This document shows, piece by piece, positions 1 through 6,654 of a stretch of 13,026 nucleotides of DNA; position 1 is the stretch's first letter; the number at the start of each line of letters is the position of its first letter. A program made the translations under genes and the position numbers. Where the stretch lies: NCBI GenBank assembly GCA_946886725.1, contig CAMPJF010000015.1, positions 1 through 13,026 of the forward strand, in the 5' to 3' direction. The DNA is from an uncultured Candidatus Saccharibacteria bacterium (GTDB lineage: Bacteria; Patescibacteria; Saccharimonadia; Saccharimonadales; UBA6022). The notes below the pieces were generated by a model. It made no database searches. It had not been told where the DNA came from and saw only the letters and a program-made list of their open reading frames with translations.

Positions 1-2010
1 AAGGTTACTTGTGAGAATGACGATTGTATTCGTAAAATCAACGCTGCGATTTTTGGAATCGGTTAACTTACCGTCCTCAAGCAACTGCAGCAGCAAATGG
101 AATACATCGGGGTGCGCCTTTTCGATTTCATCAAATAATACGACACTGTATGGCTGACGTCTGATCTTATCGGTCAACTGCCCGCCATCATCATAGCCGA
201 CATATCCAGCCGGTGCACCGACAAGACGACTACTTGTGTGCCGTTCGCCGAACTCGCTCATGTCAATTTTAATCAAAGAATCTTCACTACCAAAGACCTC
301 GCGGGCCAAAACCCTCGCTAGCTCCGTCTTACCTACGCCAGTAGGTCCCATAAATACGAAGGATCCGATTGGTCGCTTCGTACTGGCGACGCCGCTGCGG
401 CTTCGACGAATGGCGCGCGCTACTTTTTCGACTGCCTCATTTTGACCGATAACAAACTTACCTAAATGCTTCTCAAGATTTCGAAGTAATTTCGCTTCAG
501 ATTTTTGCACACGCTTAACTGGTATTCCCGTCATCGTTGCAATTGCGTGTGCAACGTCGTCATCTTTTAATTTGATCGGACTATTTTGTTCATAGTCTTG
601 ACGCGTCTCTTCTAGCTTTACGCTAATCTGACTGATTCTGGTCTTGTATAGTGCGGCGCGCTCATAATCTTCACTCGCAACCGCATCTTCCATTTTTTCA
701 TTCAAATTCTTTAGTTGACGTGTAAAGTCGCGCAATTTACTAGGTTTTCGACCGGATTTTACGCGAACCAACGCCGCCGCTTCATCGATAACATCAATTG
801 CTTTGTCCGGCATAAAGCGCTCACTTACGTAGCGTTCCGCCATATAGACCGCATCTTCAACAACTTCGTCACTCATCGTGACACCGTGGTGGCTCTCGTA
901 GTGACTGCGCAGTCCTTTAATGATCGCAATCGTATCCTTGATATTAGGCTCTGGCACTACGATCGTCTGAAAACGGCGTTCCAGAGCGCTATCCTTTTCA
1001 ATGTGCTTGCGATACTCGTCGACAGTTGTCGCGCCGATCAAATGCAACTCGCCACGAGAAAGCGCCGGCTTTAACATATTAGCCGCATCAAGCGCACCCT
1101 CTGCTGCACCAGCACCAACAAGCAGATGCAATTCATCGATGAACACTAACACGTTCTTTTGCTGGCGGAGCTCTTCTACGACTTTTTTCAAACGTTCCTC
1201 AAACTCACCACGATATTTCGTACCTGCAATCATAGCAGCCAGATCAAGCTGTATCACCCTTTTATCTAAAAGGTGGTCAGGGACGTCTTCGCGCGCAATG
1301 CGTTGAGCCAACCCCTCGACGATAGCCGTCTTGCCCACACCAGGCTCGCCAATTAAAACAGGATTATTTTTCGTACGACGACTCAATATTGTTACGAGGC
1401 GCTCCTCTTGATCGTCTCGACCAATCACAGGATCGAGCTCACCAAGCTTTGCCTTCGCCGTTAAATCAACGCCGAATGTCTCGAGCATGCCGCCGCGGCC
1501 TGCGCGACGTTTTGTTGGATTATTTTGCATAGTTTCATTATCGTTATACGATGCATTCTGACGATCGAAAAAGCCCTCTAATTCACCGACAAGACTACCT
1601 ATATCGATATTCATATCTCGCAGCAAGACGGTTGCTCGTGCATTTTTTTGACTGAGAATACTGTATAGAATATGTTCAGTACCCAGATAGTCTTGGTGGA
1701 ATTCCTGTGCAATATCCCATCCCATCTTTAGCGTCAATTTCGCCGTTTCCGATAGCCCCTTGGCGCCAGTGCTGACAACAAGAGTGCGCGGCGTTAAATT
1801 AAGGGCGAGTTCTGCACGATCAAGTGTTATGCCCGCGTCGGCAAGCACCTTGGCGCCGACCGACGAACCCTGTGCAAGCACGCCAAGCAACAGATGCTCG
1901 GTGCCAATATAGGCACTACCGTAACCTCTGGCAATTGCATCAGCATGCTGCAGGCTGACACGTGCGTTGTCAGTTAAATGCGATAAAAAATCTGCGAAAT
2001 CATCTGCCAT
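1..2010 (-). CDS. clpC: ATP-dependent Clp protease ATP-binding subunit, ClpC type (partial, C-terminus off the left edge)
   Basis: This is a Hsp100/AAA+ unfoldase that feeds stressed or tagged proteins to the ClpP peptidase in the cytoplasm. 670 codons are present; the family is usually about 800-850 residues, so roughly the last 150 are missing. The order is a double Clp_N repeat with two GTEHLL/GTEHIL motifs (residues 1-150), AAA domain 1 with Walker A GEPGVGKT (221-228) and Walker B ending FIDE (D292, E293), a UvrB/C-like helical segment with EDYERAA (about 430-470) that marks ClpC rather than ClpB, and AAA domain 2 with Walker A GPTGVGKT (555-562), [12 protein letters not shown] and [12 protein letters not shown]. 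The ClpP-docking loop would lie in the missing part. The ATG at 2010 gives the normal N-terminus, but the purine-rich GGGAGG lies 15 nt upstream, unusually far. Transcription starts under a CIRCE operator, so HrcA heat-shock control is expected. Identity is certain; the ClpC rather than ClpE/ClpB subtype is very likely. Confidence 0.95.
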   Translation of the reverse strand, partial: MADDFADFLSHLTDNARVSLQHADAIARGYGSAYIGTEHLLLGVLAQGSSVGAKVLADAGITLDRAELALNLTPRTLVVSTGAKGLSETAKLTLKMGWDIAQEFHQDYLGTEHILYSILSQKNARATVLLRDMNIDIGSLVGELEGFFDRQNASYNDNETMQNNPTKRRAGRGGMLETFGVDLTAKAKLGELDPVIGRDDQEERLVTILSRRTKNNPVLIGEPGVGKTAIVEGLAQRIAREDVPDHLLDKRVIQLDLAAMIAGTKYRGEFEERLKKVVEELRQQKNVLVFIDELHLLVGAGAAEGALDAANMLKPALSRGELHLIGATTVDEYRKHIEKDSALERRFQTIVVPEPNIKDTIAIIKGLRSHYESHHGVTMSDEVVEDAVYMAERYVSERFMPDKAIDVIDEAAALVRVKSGRKPSKLRDFTRQLKNLNEKMEDAVASEDYERAALYKTRISQISVKLEETRQDYEQNSPIKLKDDDVAHAIATMTGIPVKRVQKSEAKLLRNLEKHLGKFVIGQNEAVEKVARAIRRSRSGVASTKRPIGSFVFMGPTGVGKTELARVLAREVFGSEDSLIKIDMSEFGERHTSSRLVGAPAGYVGYDDGGQLTDKIRRQPYSVVLFDEIEKAHPDVFHLLLQLLEDGKLTDSKNRSVDFTNTIVILTSNL

Positions 2011-2081
2011 ACTCTTATTATCAATCCTCCCTAGCTGTAGCGCAAGCGTTTTAAGCTGGTTTACACTCTTTACTATGTATT

Positions 2082-2111
2082 AGTATATCGAATAATTAGC
2101 ACTCTCGTCAA
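2082..2111 (-). promoter_or_regulatory. Sigma70-type promoter of clpC, -35 inside CIRCE
   Basis: On the minus strand a -35 box TTGACG (2106-2111) and a -10 box TATACT (2082-2087) are separated by 18 bp. The predicted start is near 2075, giving a 5' leader of about 65 nt. The -35 box sits in the 9-nt spacer of the CIRCE palindrome, so bound HrcA would directly block RNA polymerase. Confidence 0.8.
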
Positions 2112-2122
2112 TAGAGTGCTAA
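2096..2122. promoter_or_regulatory. CIRCE operator (HrcA binding site)
   Basis: A perfect 9-9-9 inverted repeat TTAGCACTC-N9-GAGTGCTAA is present, identical to the CIRCE consensus. HrcA represses chaperone genes through this element in many bacteria. It lies between clpC (-) and the small 2202-2491 gene pair (+), so it could in principle affect both directions, but the good promoter boxes are those of clpC. Confidence 0.95.
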
Positions 2123-2201
2123 TATTTGACAACACTAGCTTTTTTGGAAAAATAAGCGCATACTGGCATGTACTAGTGTGAATTTACACGGAAAGATCCA
2201 T

Positions 2202-2270
2202 ATGTCCAAAGGAAAAGATCGCAAAAAAGAAGTCAAGAAGCCAAAGCAAGTAAAAACGGCGGCAGCATAA
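2202..2270 (+). CDS. 22-residue lysine-rich small protein
   Basis: The gene encodes a very short, strongly basic peptide that starts MSKGKDRKKEVKKPKQ and ends TAAA. Nine of the 22 residues are lysine or arginine. The pattern (start with a K/G/R stretch, then EVKKPKQ, then an Ala-rich end) resembles the tiny unannotated basic proteins found in many bacteria with an 'EAKKPK' core; this is from memory and not searched. Its stop overlaps the next start (TAATG, one shared base), which indicates translational coupling and supports it being a real gene. Only a weak GGAAAG lies upstream of the ATG. A TTGACA (2126-2131) just outside the CIRCE could be part of its promoter, but no convincing -10 box follows at the right distance. 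Function unknown; nucleic-acid or ribosome binding is plausible from charge alone. Confidence 0.55.
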   Translation: MSKGKDRKKEVKKPKQVKTAAA

Positions 2271-2491
2271 TGACCCCGACATTGACCGTAGAGGAAATAA
2301 CGGCAAAGCTGGAAGAGTTTGAACAAGACCCTACCATGGTCACCAAAGGCGCCTACAGCCCCTCTGCCGTTGACTATCCCGACAACCACTACCCATTCGT
2401 TCAGGTTCATCTTGCCTACTTAAAAAAACATAATCGTATCAACGCAGCACATTATATTTCTAATTTGGAAATAATGATCAAGCAGCGTTAA
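2270..2491 (+). CDS. Hypothetical protein, 73 residues
   Basis: I do not recognise this family. The protein is soluble, with no signal peptide or membrane helix. An acidic N-terminal helix (about residues 7-20, VEEITAKLEEFEQD) is followed by a Pro/Tyr/Asp-rich middle (28-43, containing DYPDNHYPF) and a basic C-terminal helix ending IMIKQR. Its ATG overlaps the stop of the 22-residue gene, so translation probably depends on coupling; there is no separate Shine-Dalgarno site apart from the upstream coding sequence. The gene is followed 10 nt later by a strong terminator. Its position beside the CIRCE operator does not by itself make it a heat-shock gene. Confidence 0.75.
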   Translation: MTPTLTVEEITAKLEEFEQDPTMVTKGAYSPSAVDYPDNHYPFVQVHLAYLKKHNRINAAHYISNLEIMIKQR

Positions 2492-2501
2492 GCGATTACG
2501 C

Positions 2502-2542
2502 AAATAAAATACCTCCGCTATGACAGCGGAGGTATTTTATTT
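2502..2542. terminator. Bidirectional hairpin terminator between the 73-residue gene and nusA
   Basis: An 18-bp perfect inverted repeat (2502-2519 with 2525-2542) has a 5-nt loop and a core of ACCTCCGCT paired with AGCGGAGGT. A/T-rich arms give a U-rich 3' end in both directions. It lies between two convergent genes and can serve both. Confidence 0.92.
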
Positions 2543-2555
2543 ATGTTACGCCGAT

Positions 2556-3686
2556 TTACTCTTCGGTTGATTCTTCAACAGCATTCATAAGGCTGTCTTC
2601 GATATTCTTACGAGGCTTCGATTCAGCTGGCTTTTCAGTCACAACTTGAGCTGTTTCGATGTCCAATTCGTAACCAGTAAGGCGGCTTGCTAGACGCACA
2701 TTTTGACCACCGCGACCGATAGCGATCGATTGCTGATCTTCATAGACAAATACCTTTGCACGTTTTGCCGCTTCGTCAATTTCAACTTTCACCACTTCAG
2801 CTGGGCTTAGCGCATTACGAATAAATTGTTCATTGTTTTCGTCAAAGGTAATGATATCAATCTTTTCCTGATCACCAATTTCATTCATAACCGCCTGAAC
2901 ACGCGTTCCGTGACCACCGACGAATGTACCAACCGGATCAACACCAGGAACGGTTGAGACGACGGCGAGTTTTGTGCGACGACCGGCTTCACGAGCAATC
3001 GCCTTAATCTCTACGGCGCCAGTTTCCATCTCAGGAACTTCTTGGCGGAATAAATATTCAACGAAAGCTTCGTTGCCACGAGAAAGGATTAGTTGTGGGC
3101 CGCGGTTGTCGCGTTCGATATCTTTAATGAACACTTTAATCCGGCTACCGATGCTGTAGAACTCACCTTGGATTTGCTCGCTTTGCGGGATAATACCAGT
3201 CGCTTTACCCAATTCGACACGGATAACACGTGGTTCAACTCGCTGAACAGTACCGTTCACGATTGTACCGATCTTGTCTTCGTACTCTTCGAGTACTACT
3301 TCGCGTTCAGCCTCACGTAGACGCTGCAGAACGACTTGCTTGGCAGTCTGAGCCGCAACACGACCAAAACTGACAACTTCAAACTTGTCTTCGATTGTAT
3401 CGCCAATTACTGCATCGGCTTTAACCTTTTTTGCGTCCTCTAGGCTGATTTCGACCGCATCGCTGCCGACCTCTTCGACGACTTCACGGGCAACAAATAC
3501 ATTCGCCGTACCGTCATTCACATTTAATTCTGCGCGAACTTCTTGGTCGCGTTCACCATTATCGCGACGCCATGCGGCAGCAATCGCCTGCTCGATAACT
3601 GATAGAACAACCTCTTCGGGCAAGTTCTTTTCCTCTGCGATCGTGCGGACCGCTAATGTCAATTGTTTAATATTTATATCTTCCAT
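2556..3686 (-). CDS. nusA: Transcription termination/antitermination factor NusA
   Basis: NusA binds RNA polymerase and nascent RNA and controls pausing, intrinsic termination and antitermination. The N-terminal RNAP-binding domain spans about 1-125, including EEVVLSVIEQAIAAAWRR. An S1 domain covers about 135-203 (IGTIVNGTVQRVEPR to LILSR). KH1 follows at about 205-285 with GxxG at GGHG 257-260, and KH2 at about 295-345 with IGRGGQNV (G324-G327). The protein ends at 376 with a short acidic/Ser tail and has no acidic AR repeats, as in Gram-positive NusA. An AGGAG site lies 8 nt before the ATG. A strong promoter sits just upstream. The usual nusA neighbours rimP and infB are absent; the upstream gene is mpg. 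Confidence 0.96.
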   Translation of the reverse strand: MEDINIKQLTLAVRTIAEEKNLPEEVVLSVIEQAIAAAWRRDNGERDQEVRAELNVNDGTANVFVAREVVEEVGSDAVEISLEDAKKVKADAVIGDTIEDKFEVVSFGRVAAQTAKQVVLQRLREAEREVVLEEYEDKIGTIVNGTVQRVEPRVIRVELGKATGIIPQSEQIQGEFYSIGSRIKVFIKDIERDNRGPQLILSRGNEAFVEYLFRQEVPEMETGAVEIKAIAREAGRRTKLAVVSTVPGVDPVGTFVGGHGTRVQAVMNEIGDQEKIDIITFDENNEQFIRNALSPAEVVKVEIDEAAKRAKVFVYEDQQSIAIGRGGQNVRLASRLTGYELDIETAQVVTEKPAESKPRKNIEDSLMNAVEESTEE

Positions 3687-3749
3687 AACGAATTCTCCTT
3701 CTTTTTATGAAAAAATCCGACCTGCTGGCCGGAATAATGTACTGACCAT

Positions 3750-3778
3750 AGTATAGCACCTGTCATTATCTGTCGCAA
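3750..3778 (-). promoter_or_regulatory. Promoter of nusA
   Basis: On the minus strand TTGCGA (3773-3778) and TATACT (3750-3755) are 17 bp apart, with a TG motif one base before the -10 (extended -10). The predicted start is near 3743, giving a leader of about 57 nt with a clear AGGAG site. The -35 box almost touches the mpg stop codon, so nusA can be transcribed independently of mpg. Confidence 0.75.
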
Positions 3779-3779
3779 G

Positions 3780-4382
3780 TTATTTCACTGAAGCCGCCTT
3801 TACTGATACGTAAGGATTATCAATGATATAAAATCGCCACAACACCTCTTTCGCTTTACTAATACCGATGCGCGTTGCCGTAACGATATCTGGTTCAGGT
3901 AATTTCGATTGCATCACCAGCTTAAACGGTGCGACCGACAGATCATGTCCATTCATATCCAGATTTATTCCAAGCGCCTGACACAGCTTTGCGGGGCCAT
4001 TTGTTACCTCGACCCCCTGCTTACCTCGACGAGCCTCGAGCACTTCAATACCGGTAAGCGGCTCTACTGCACGAATAAGCACGCCCGCGCCGTAACCTTC
4101 CTCACCAGCCACGATATTACAGCAATAATGCATCCCATACGTAAAATAGACATACGCGTGACCCGCCGGGCCGAACATCGTCTCTACGCGAGGAGTGCGT
4201 CCGTTAAAACTATGGCTCGCCGCATCAGTCTGATCGTATGCCTCTGTCTCGACAATCCTGACGCGGACTAACTTACCGTCTATTTCTCGTTCAAGAACAG
4301 ATCCGAGCAGCCTTTTTGCAGCTGAATGAGCGTCCGTTACCAAGGGTAAAAACTGATGAGGAACTACCTGATTGGATTGCAT
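3780..4382 (-). CDS. mpg: DNA-3-methyladenine glycosylase (AAG/MPG family)
   Basis: This enzyme starts base-excision repair by cutting the N-glycosidic bond of alkylated or deaminated purines. At 200 residues it is the normal bacterial length. Family motifs are complete: RIVETEAYD with the catalytic general base E47 and Y49 (human E125 and Y127), ASHSF with H57 (human H136), YVYFTYGMHYCCN with the base-intercalating Tyr region (78-85) and N89, R104 in LIRAVEPL, and NGPAKLCQAL (128-137). The ATG at 4382 follows a GGGGGC stretch that can act as a ribosome binding site. It may be co-transcribed with the coiled-coil gene 59 bp upstream; no good promoter was found in that gap. Confidence 0.95.
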   Translation of the reverse strand: MQSNQVVPHQFLPLVTDAHSAAKRLLGSVLEREIDGKLVRVRIVETEAYDQTDAASHSFNGRTPRVETMFGPAGHAYVYFTYGMHYCCNIVAGEEGYGAGVLIRAVEPLTGIEVLEARRGKQGVEVTNGPAKLCQALGINLDMNGHDLSVAPFKLVMQSKLPEPDIVTATRIGISKAKEVLWRFYIIDNPYVSVKAASVK

Positions 4383-4441
4383 ACACTGCCCCCGTGGTTC
4401 GTTAACTGATCAATGTTCGCTACCATACTACCCGCTTTCCT

Positions 4442-4786
4442 TTATAGTAACCCGGTGGCACCACCCGTCAGCCGTTGGATCTCCTTGTCTATGTTGGCAA
4501 TTTTTTCCTTGAATTCGGATTCGAGTTGCGCCTTCTCGGTATTGAGGTGGTGAACGCGTGCAGCAACCGCAGAAAGTGCAACGTCAGCCTGTTCTGCCTG
4601 CTGCTCCATAGCCGCAGCTTCCGCCTCCATGCGTTCCGCCTGCTGCGCGTCTATTCCAGCGCGCACATCATCACCGTCACTCGCATGAGCATCGGCGTTA
4701 GTTTGAAATCGGTTTGCCTCCTTATGACGGCTATCCGCCGTCCTGCGCAATTTTTCTGCTTCATTGCGTAACTGTCGTGCATCCAT
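4442..4786 (-). CDS. Coiled-coil hypothetical protein, 114 residues
   Basis: Function not recognised. The protein is almost wholly charged helix: residues 1-66 are rich in Arg/Glu/Ala/Gln (QLRNEAEKLRR, QQAERMEAEAAAMEQQAEQ), and 76-108 form a second heptad-like stretch before a Gly-containing tail (LTGGATGLL). No signal peptide or membrane helix is seen. The open frame reaches further upstream, to about 4966, but the start is set at 4786 because AAGGAG (4795-4800) lies 8 nt before that ATG and the upstream part would overlap the divergent FKBP gene. A possible -10 TAAAAT lies at 4812-4817 with a poor TTTTGT -35. It could be a small scaffold or a DivIVA/Spy-like helical protein, but nothing specific supports either. 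Confidence 0.8.
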   Translation of the reverse strand: MDARQLRNEAEKLRRTADSRHKEANRFQTNADAHASDGDDVRAGIDAQQAERMEAEAAAMEQQAEQADVALSAVAARVHHLNTEKAQLESEFKEKIANIDKEIQRLTGGATGLL

Positions 4787-4853
4787 ATAATAATCTCCTT
4801 TTCCACTATCTATTTTACTCCTCTGTCGATTCGTACAAAATGTTAAATCATAG

Positions 4854-4859
4854 TAAACT
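4854..4859 (+). promoter_or_regulatory. -10 box of the FKBP gene, leaderless geometry
   Basis: TAAACT ends 7 nt before the A of the FKBP ATG (4866), so transcription should begin at the start codon itself. The -35 region is weak. There is no proper Shine-Dalgarno site, only GAAG almost touching the ATG. Confidence 0.55.
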
Positions 4860-4865
4860 AGAAGT

Positions 4866-5252
4866 ATGACAGAGCAAAACACCCCACTTGAAGGAACAAA
4901 ATTAGCTAATTTCACACCGATTAGCTCGGTTCCTGAACTACAAATAATTGACATCGTAGAGGGCACGGGCGATGTCGTCCCTTCCGATGCAACGATTACC
5001 GCACATTACACCGGTGCTCTATGCAAAGACGGAACAATTTTTCAAAGCTCACACGATTTCGGCAAACCAATTAGCTTTGGACTGAATCAAGTTATTGCGG
5101 GATGGACGAAGGGCGTTCCAGGCATGAAAGTCGGTGGCACGAGACGCCTTATCATTCCATCGGCGATGGCCTACGGATCTGTACGCGCAGCAGCAAACAT
5201 ACCACCAAATTCCGACCTTGTGTTCGATATTGAACTCGTCGAATTAAATTAG
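4866..5252 (+). CDS. FKBP-type peptidyl-prolyl cis-trans isomerase
   Basis: The protein catalyses cis-trans isomerisation of X-Pro bonds during folding. A 30-residue N-terminal extension without a signal peptide precedes one FKBP domain (about 31-128), so it is probably cytoplasmic. Active-site positions are recognisable against human FKBP12: HYTG Y48 (Y26), F59 (F36), F71 (F46), V76/I77 (V55/I56), W80 (W59), Y103 (Y82) and F120 (F99). The position of FKBP12 D37 is Q60, in the motif FQSS instead of FDSS. The gene is monocistronic, divergent from the coiled-coil gene, and ends at a hairpin terminator. Its promoter geometry predicts a leaderless mRNA. Confidence 0.94.
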   Translation: MTEQNTPLEGTKLANFTPISSVPELQIIDIVEGTGDVVPSDATITAHYTGALCKDGTIFQSSHDFGKPISFGLNQVIAGWTKGVPGMKVGGTRRLIIPSAMAYGSVRAAANIPPNSDLVFDIELVELN

Positions 5253-5270
5253 TTAGCTTCCTCACTTCAA

Positions 5271-5300
5271 AAAAGCCGCTCAAATAATCGGGCGGCTTTT
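5271..5300 (+). terminator. Rho-independent terminator of the FKBP gene
   Basis: AAAAGCCGC (5271-5279) pairs with GCGGCTTTT (5292-5300) around a 12-nt loop, with a T-run at the 3' side. It lies 18 nt after the FKBP stop. Confidence 0.85.
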
Positions 5301-5471
5301 ATAGATGTAGTGGGTTCTCAGTTGGCTATCATGTGACTATATGCATTTACAAATATTACAACGAGGACTATTATTAACGTAACCAAGATAAACATTCGTT
5401 TGCAAAAAGTATCAATTACATACTAATTCAAGGGAGGTTCATCAACTCTACACAATCAAAGGAGGTTCACA
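5301..5471 (+). promoter_or_regulatory. Intergenic leader of the sortase operon with two Shine-Dalgarno copies
   Basis: This gap must hold the promoter of the surface-protein operon. The best candidate is weak: TTTGCA (5399-5404), a 16-bp spacer and TACTAA (5421-5426). Downstream, the 14-mer TCAAGGGAGGTTCA (5428-5441) recurs as TCAAAGGAGGTTCA (5456-5469), one mismatch, 28 nt apart. The second copy is the real ribosome binding site (GGAGG 6 nt before the ATG at 5472). No start codon follows the first copy, so it is not a site for another gene. The 5303-5398 part shows no gene. Confidence 0.55.
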
Positions 5472-6047
5472 ATGAAAAAACTATTATTAGGTTTGGCAAT
5501 CGCAGTAGCTGGTCTAAGCGGAACGAGCGCATCAGTCGGTGCGACAGATAGCTGTTCAATTTCGAACACAGGCCCAGACTCAACAAATTCATGCGTTGTC
5601 AAAGACGATTTTACTTGTAAAGTCGAGAATGACAACAAATTCACGGTTATCAACAATAATAACCAAGAGGCCACATCGGGAGACGCCAAGGTCAGTGACA
5701 ACACCTCTGGCGGCGGCGCAACATCCGGCTCTGCGACCAATTCAAACGGGACAGTCATCGATGTGACTATTACGAACGGTGGCTGTGTCGTTGCGGCAGT
5801 CACCCCCCCTGCACCCGTTGCACCGGTCGGTGGATCAGGCGCCGCGCCCGTTCGCCCCGTGGGCGGCATGGGAGCAATCAGTCCTGTTGCAGCGCCAGTA
5901 GGTGGCATGGGAGCAGCCCCAGCAGTTCTCCCAGAAACCAGTACCGAATCGACTTTCGGGATTACAGCGAGCCTGATAGGTCTTCTTGCGGCAGCAATAC
6001 TTGGCTCACGTGTTGCACTAGGTACCTATAGTAAAATGCAATCGTAA
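5472..6047 (+). CDS. Secreted, sortase-anchored surface protein with LPETS sorting signal
   Basis: This is a predicted exported protein of 191 residues. A Sec signal peptide spans 1-24 (MKKLLLGLAIAVAGL, cleavage likely after VGA). The mature N-terminal domain (25-110) has four Cys (28, 41, 49, 105) and a low-complexity Asn/Thr/Ser/Gly stretch (61-104, with ATSG repeats) of the kind seen in CPR surface proteins. A Pro/Gly/Ala linker carries three copies of PVGG(S/M)GA (118-124, 129-135, 142-148). LPETS (153-157), a hydrophobic helix (about 162-180) and a short tail with Arg and Lys form a sorting signal, with Ser in place of the usual Gly of LPXTG. The sortase gene starts 19 bp downstream, which makes this its likely substrate. 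It has a perfect GGAGG site. The ligand or role is unknown; adhesion to a host cell or a pilus-like role is inference. Confidence 0.85.
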   Translation: MKKLLLGLAIAVAGLSGTSASVGATDSCSISNTGPDSTNSCVVKDDFTCKVENDNKFTVINNNNQEATSGDAKVSDNTSGGGATSGSATNSNGTVIDVTITNGGCVVAAVTPPAPVAPVGGSGAAPVRPVGGMGAISPVAAPVGGMGAAPAVLPETSTESTFGITASLIGLLAAAILGSRVALGTYSKMQS

Positions 6048-6066
6048 TCGAATACGGACGACGCAT

Positions 6067-6654
6067 ATGAATGAATGGTTACGTAAGAAAGCACCTTTCT
6101 ACAGCCTCGCTGGCTTACTTAACCTTGCCGTCGGAGTGATGTTCTATACAGTGAACATCACTCCGATTCCCGCTTCAGCTGCGCCCATCTCGACCATCGT
6201 TTCGGCACCACGACCACAAAGGGCCATACCCGCCACACAAGGCACCCCAGTGCACATTACGGTACCTTCGGTCTCGATCGACTTGCCCGTAAAAGTTGGA
6301 TCATATAACCCGGACAATGCCAGCTGGGATGTCGATCTAGATAACGCATACTACGCCGATATCTCTATGCCAATAAACAATAGCAACGGTACGACATTAA
6401 TTTATGGTCATGCACAGTCACAGATATTTGAAACCCTACCGGAAGTACCGCCGGGCGCGGAAGCTATCGTACTAACGGACACCGGTTACGCATTTCATTA
6501 TGAATACACGACATCACAACTAGTACCCCCCACAGACGTGAGCGTGTTTACCGCCAGTGGACCACCAAAACTCGTCCTGCAAACTTGCATAGGTATATAT
6601 AGCGAGCTGCGTGGGCTGTACTCATTTAAATTGGTGTCTATTGATAAAATATGA
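6067..6654 (+). CDS. Sortase (class not assigned)
   Basis: Sortase is a membrane-anchored cysteine transpeptidase that cuts a C-terminal sorting motif and joins the protein to the envelope. The N-terminal signal anchor is about 10-32, followed by a Pro/Ala-rich spacer (34-60). The catalytic domain covers about 61-195, with H115 in IYGHAQ, C174 in LVLQTCIG (the TLxTC motif, with Gln) and R182 in SELRGLYSF. All three catalytic residues are present. Length (195) is normal for a small bacterial sortase. It lies between the LPETS protein (19 bp upstream) and a membrane protein whose ATG overlaps its TGA stop, so all three are one operon. The ribosome binding site is weak (GGACG). A 13-bp inverted repeat lies in the codons for residues 22-33. 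Confidence 0.92.
   Translation: MNEWLRKKAPFYSLAGLLNLAVGVMFYTVNITPIPASAAPISTIVSAPRPQRAIPATQGTPVHITVPSVSIDLPVKVGSYNPDNASWDVDLDNAYYADISMPINNSNGTTLIYGHAQSQIFETLPEVPPGAEAIVLTDTGYAFHYEYTTSQLVPPTDVSVFTASGPPKLVLQTCIGIYSELRGLYSFKLVSIDKI
6132..6165 (+). repeat. 13-bp perfect inverted repeat inside the sortase gene
   Basis: CGGAGTGATGTTC (6132-6144) and GAACATCACTCCG (6153-6165) are perfect complements around an 8-nt loop, TATACAGT. They lie in the codons of the signal-anchor end. In mRNA they would form a stable hairpin about 65 nt after the start codon. No U-run follows, so it is not a standard terminator. Confidence 0.85.

Noticed and set aside
2135..2410. Minus-strand open frame of 91 codons opposite the small gene pair
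   Set aside because: It is antisense to the coupled 22/73-residue genes, has no promoter or ribosome site, and its composition is that of a shadow frame.
4442..4966. Longer version of the coiled-coil protein (174 residues)
   Set aside because: The added N-terminus overlaps the divergent FKBP gene and lacks a ribosome site, while AAGGAG precedes the ATG at 4786.
5341..5382. 13-codon leader peptide (ATG at 5341) before the surface-protein operon
   Set aside because: No ribosome site or -10 box at leaderless distance, and no Trp/His-like run or attenuator hairpin follows.
5456..5908. Minus-strand open frame of 150 codons rich in Pro, Gly and Ala
   Set aside because: It is the complement of the Pro/Gly/Ala-rich surface protein, which has a signal peptide and GGAGG; the antisense frame has neither.
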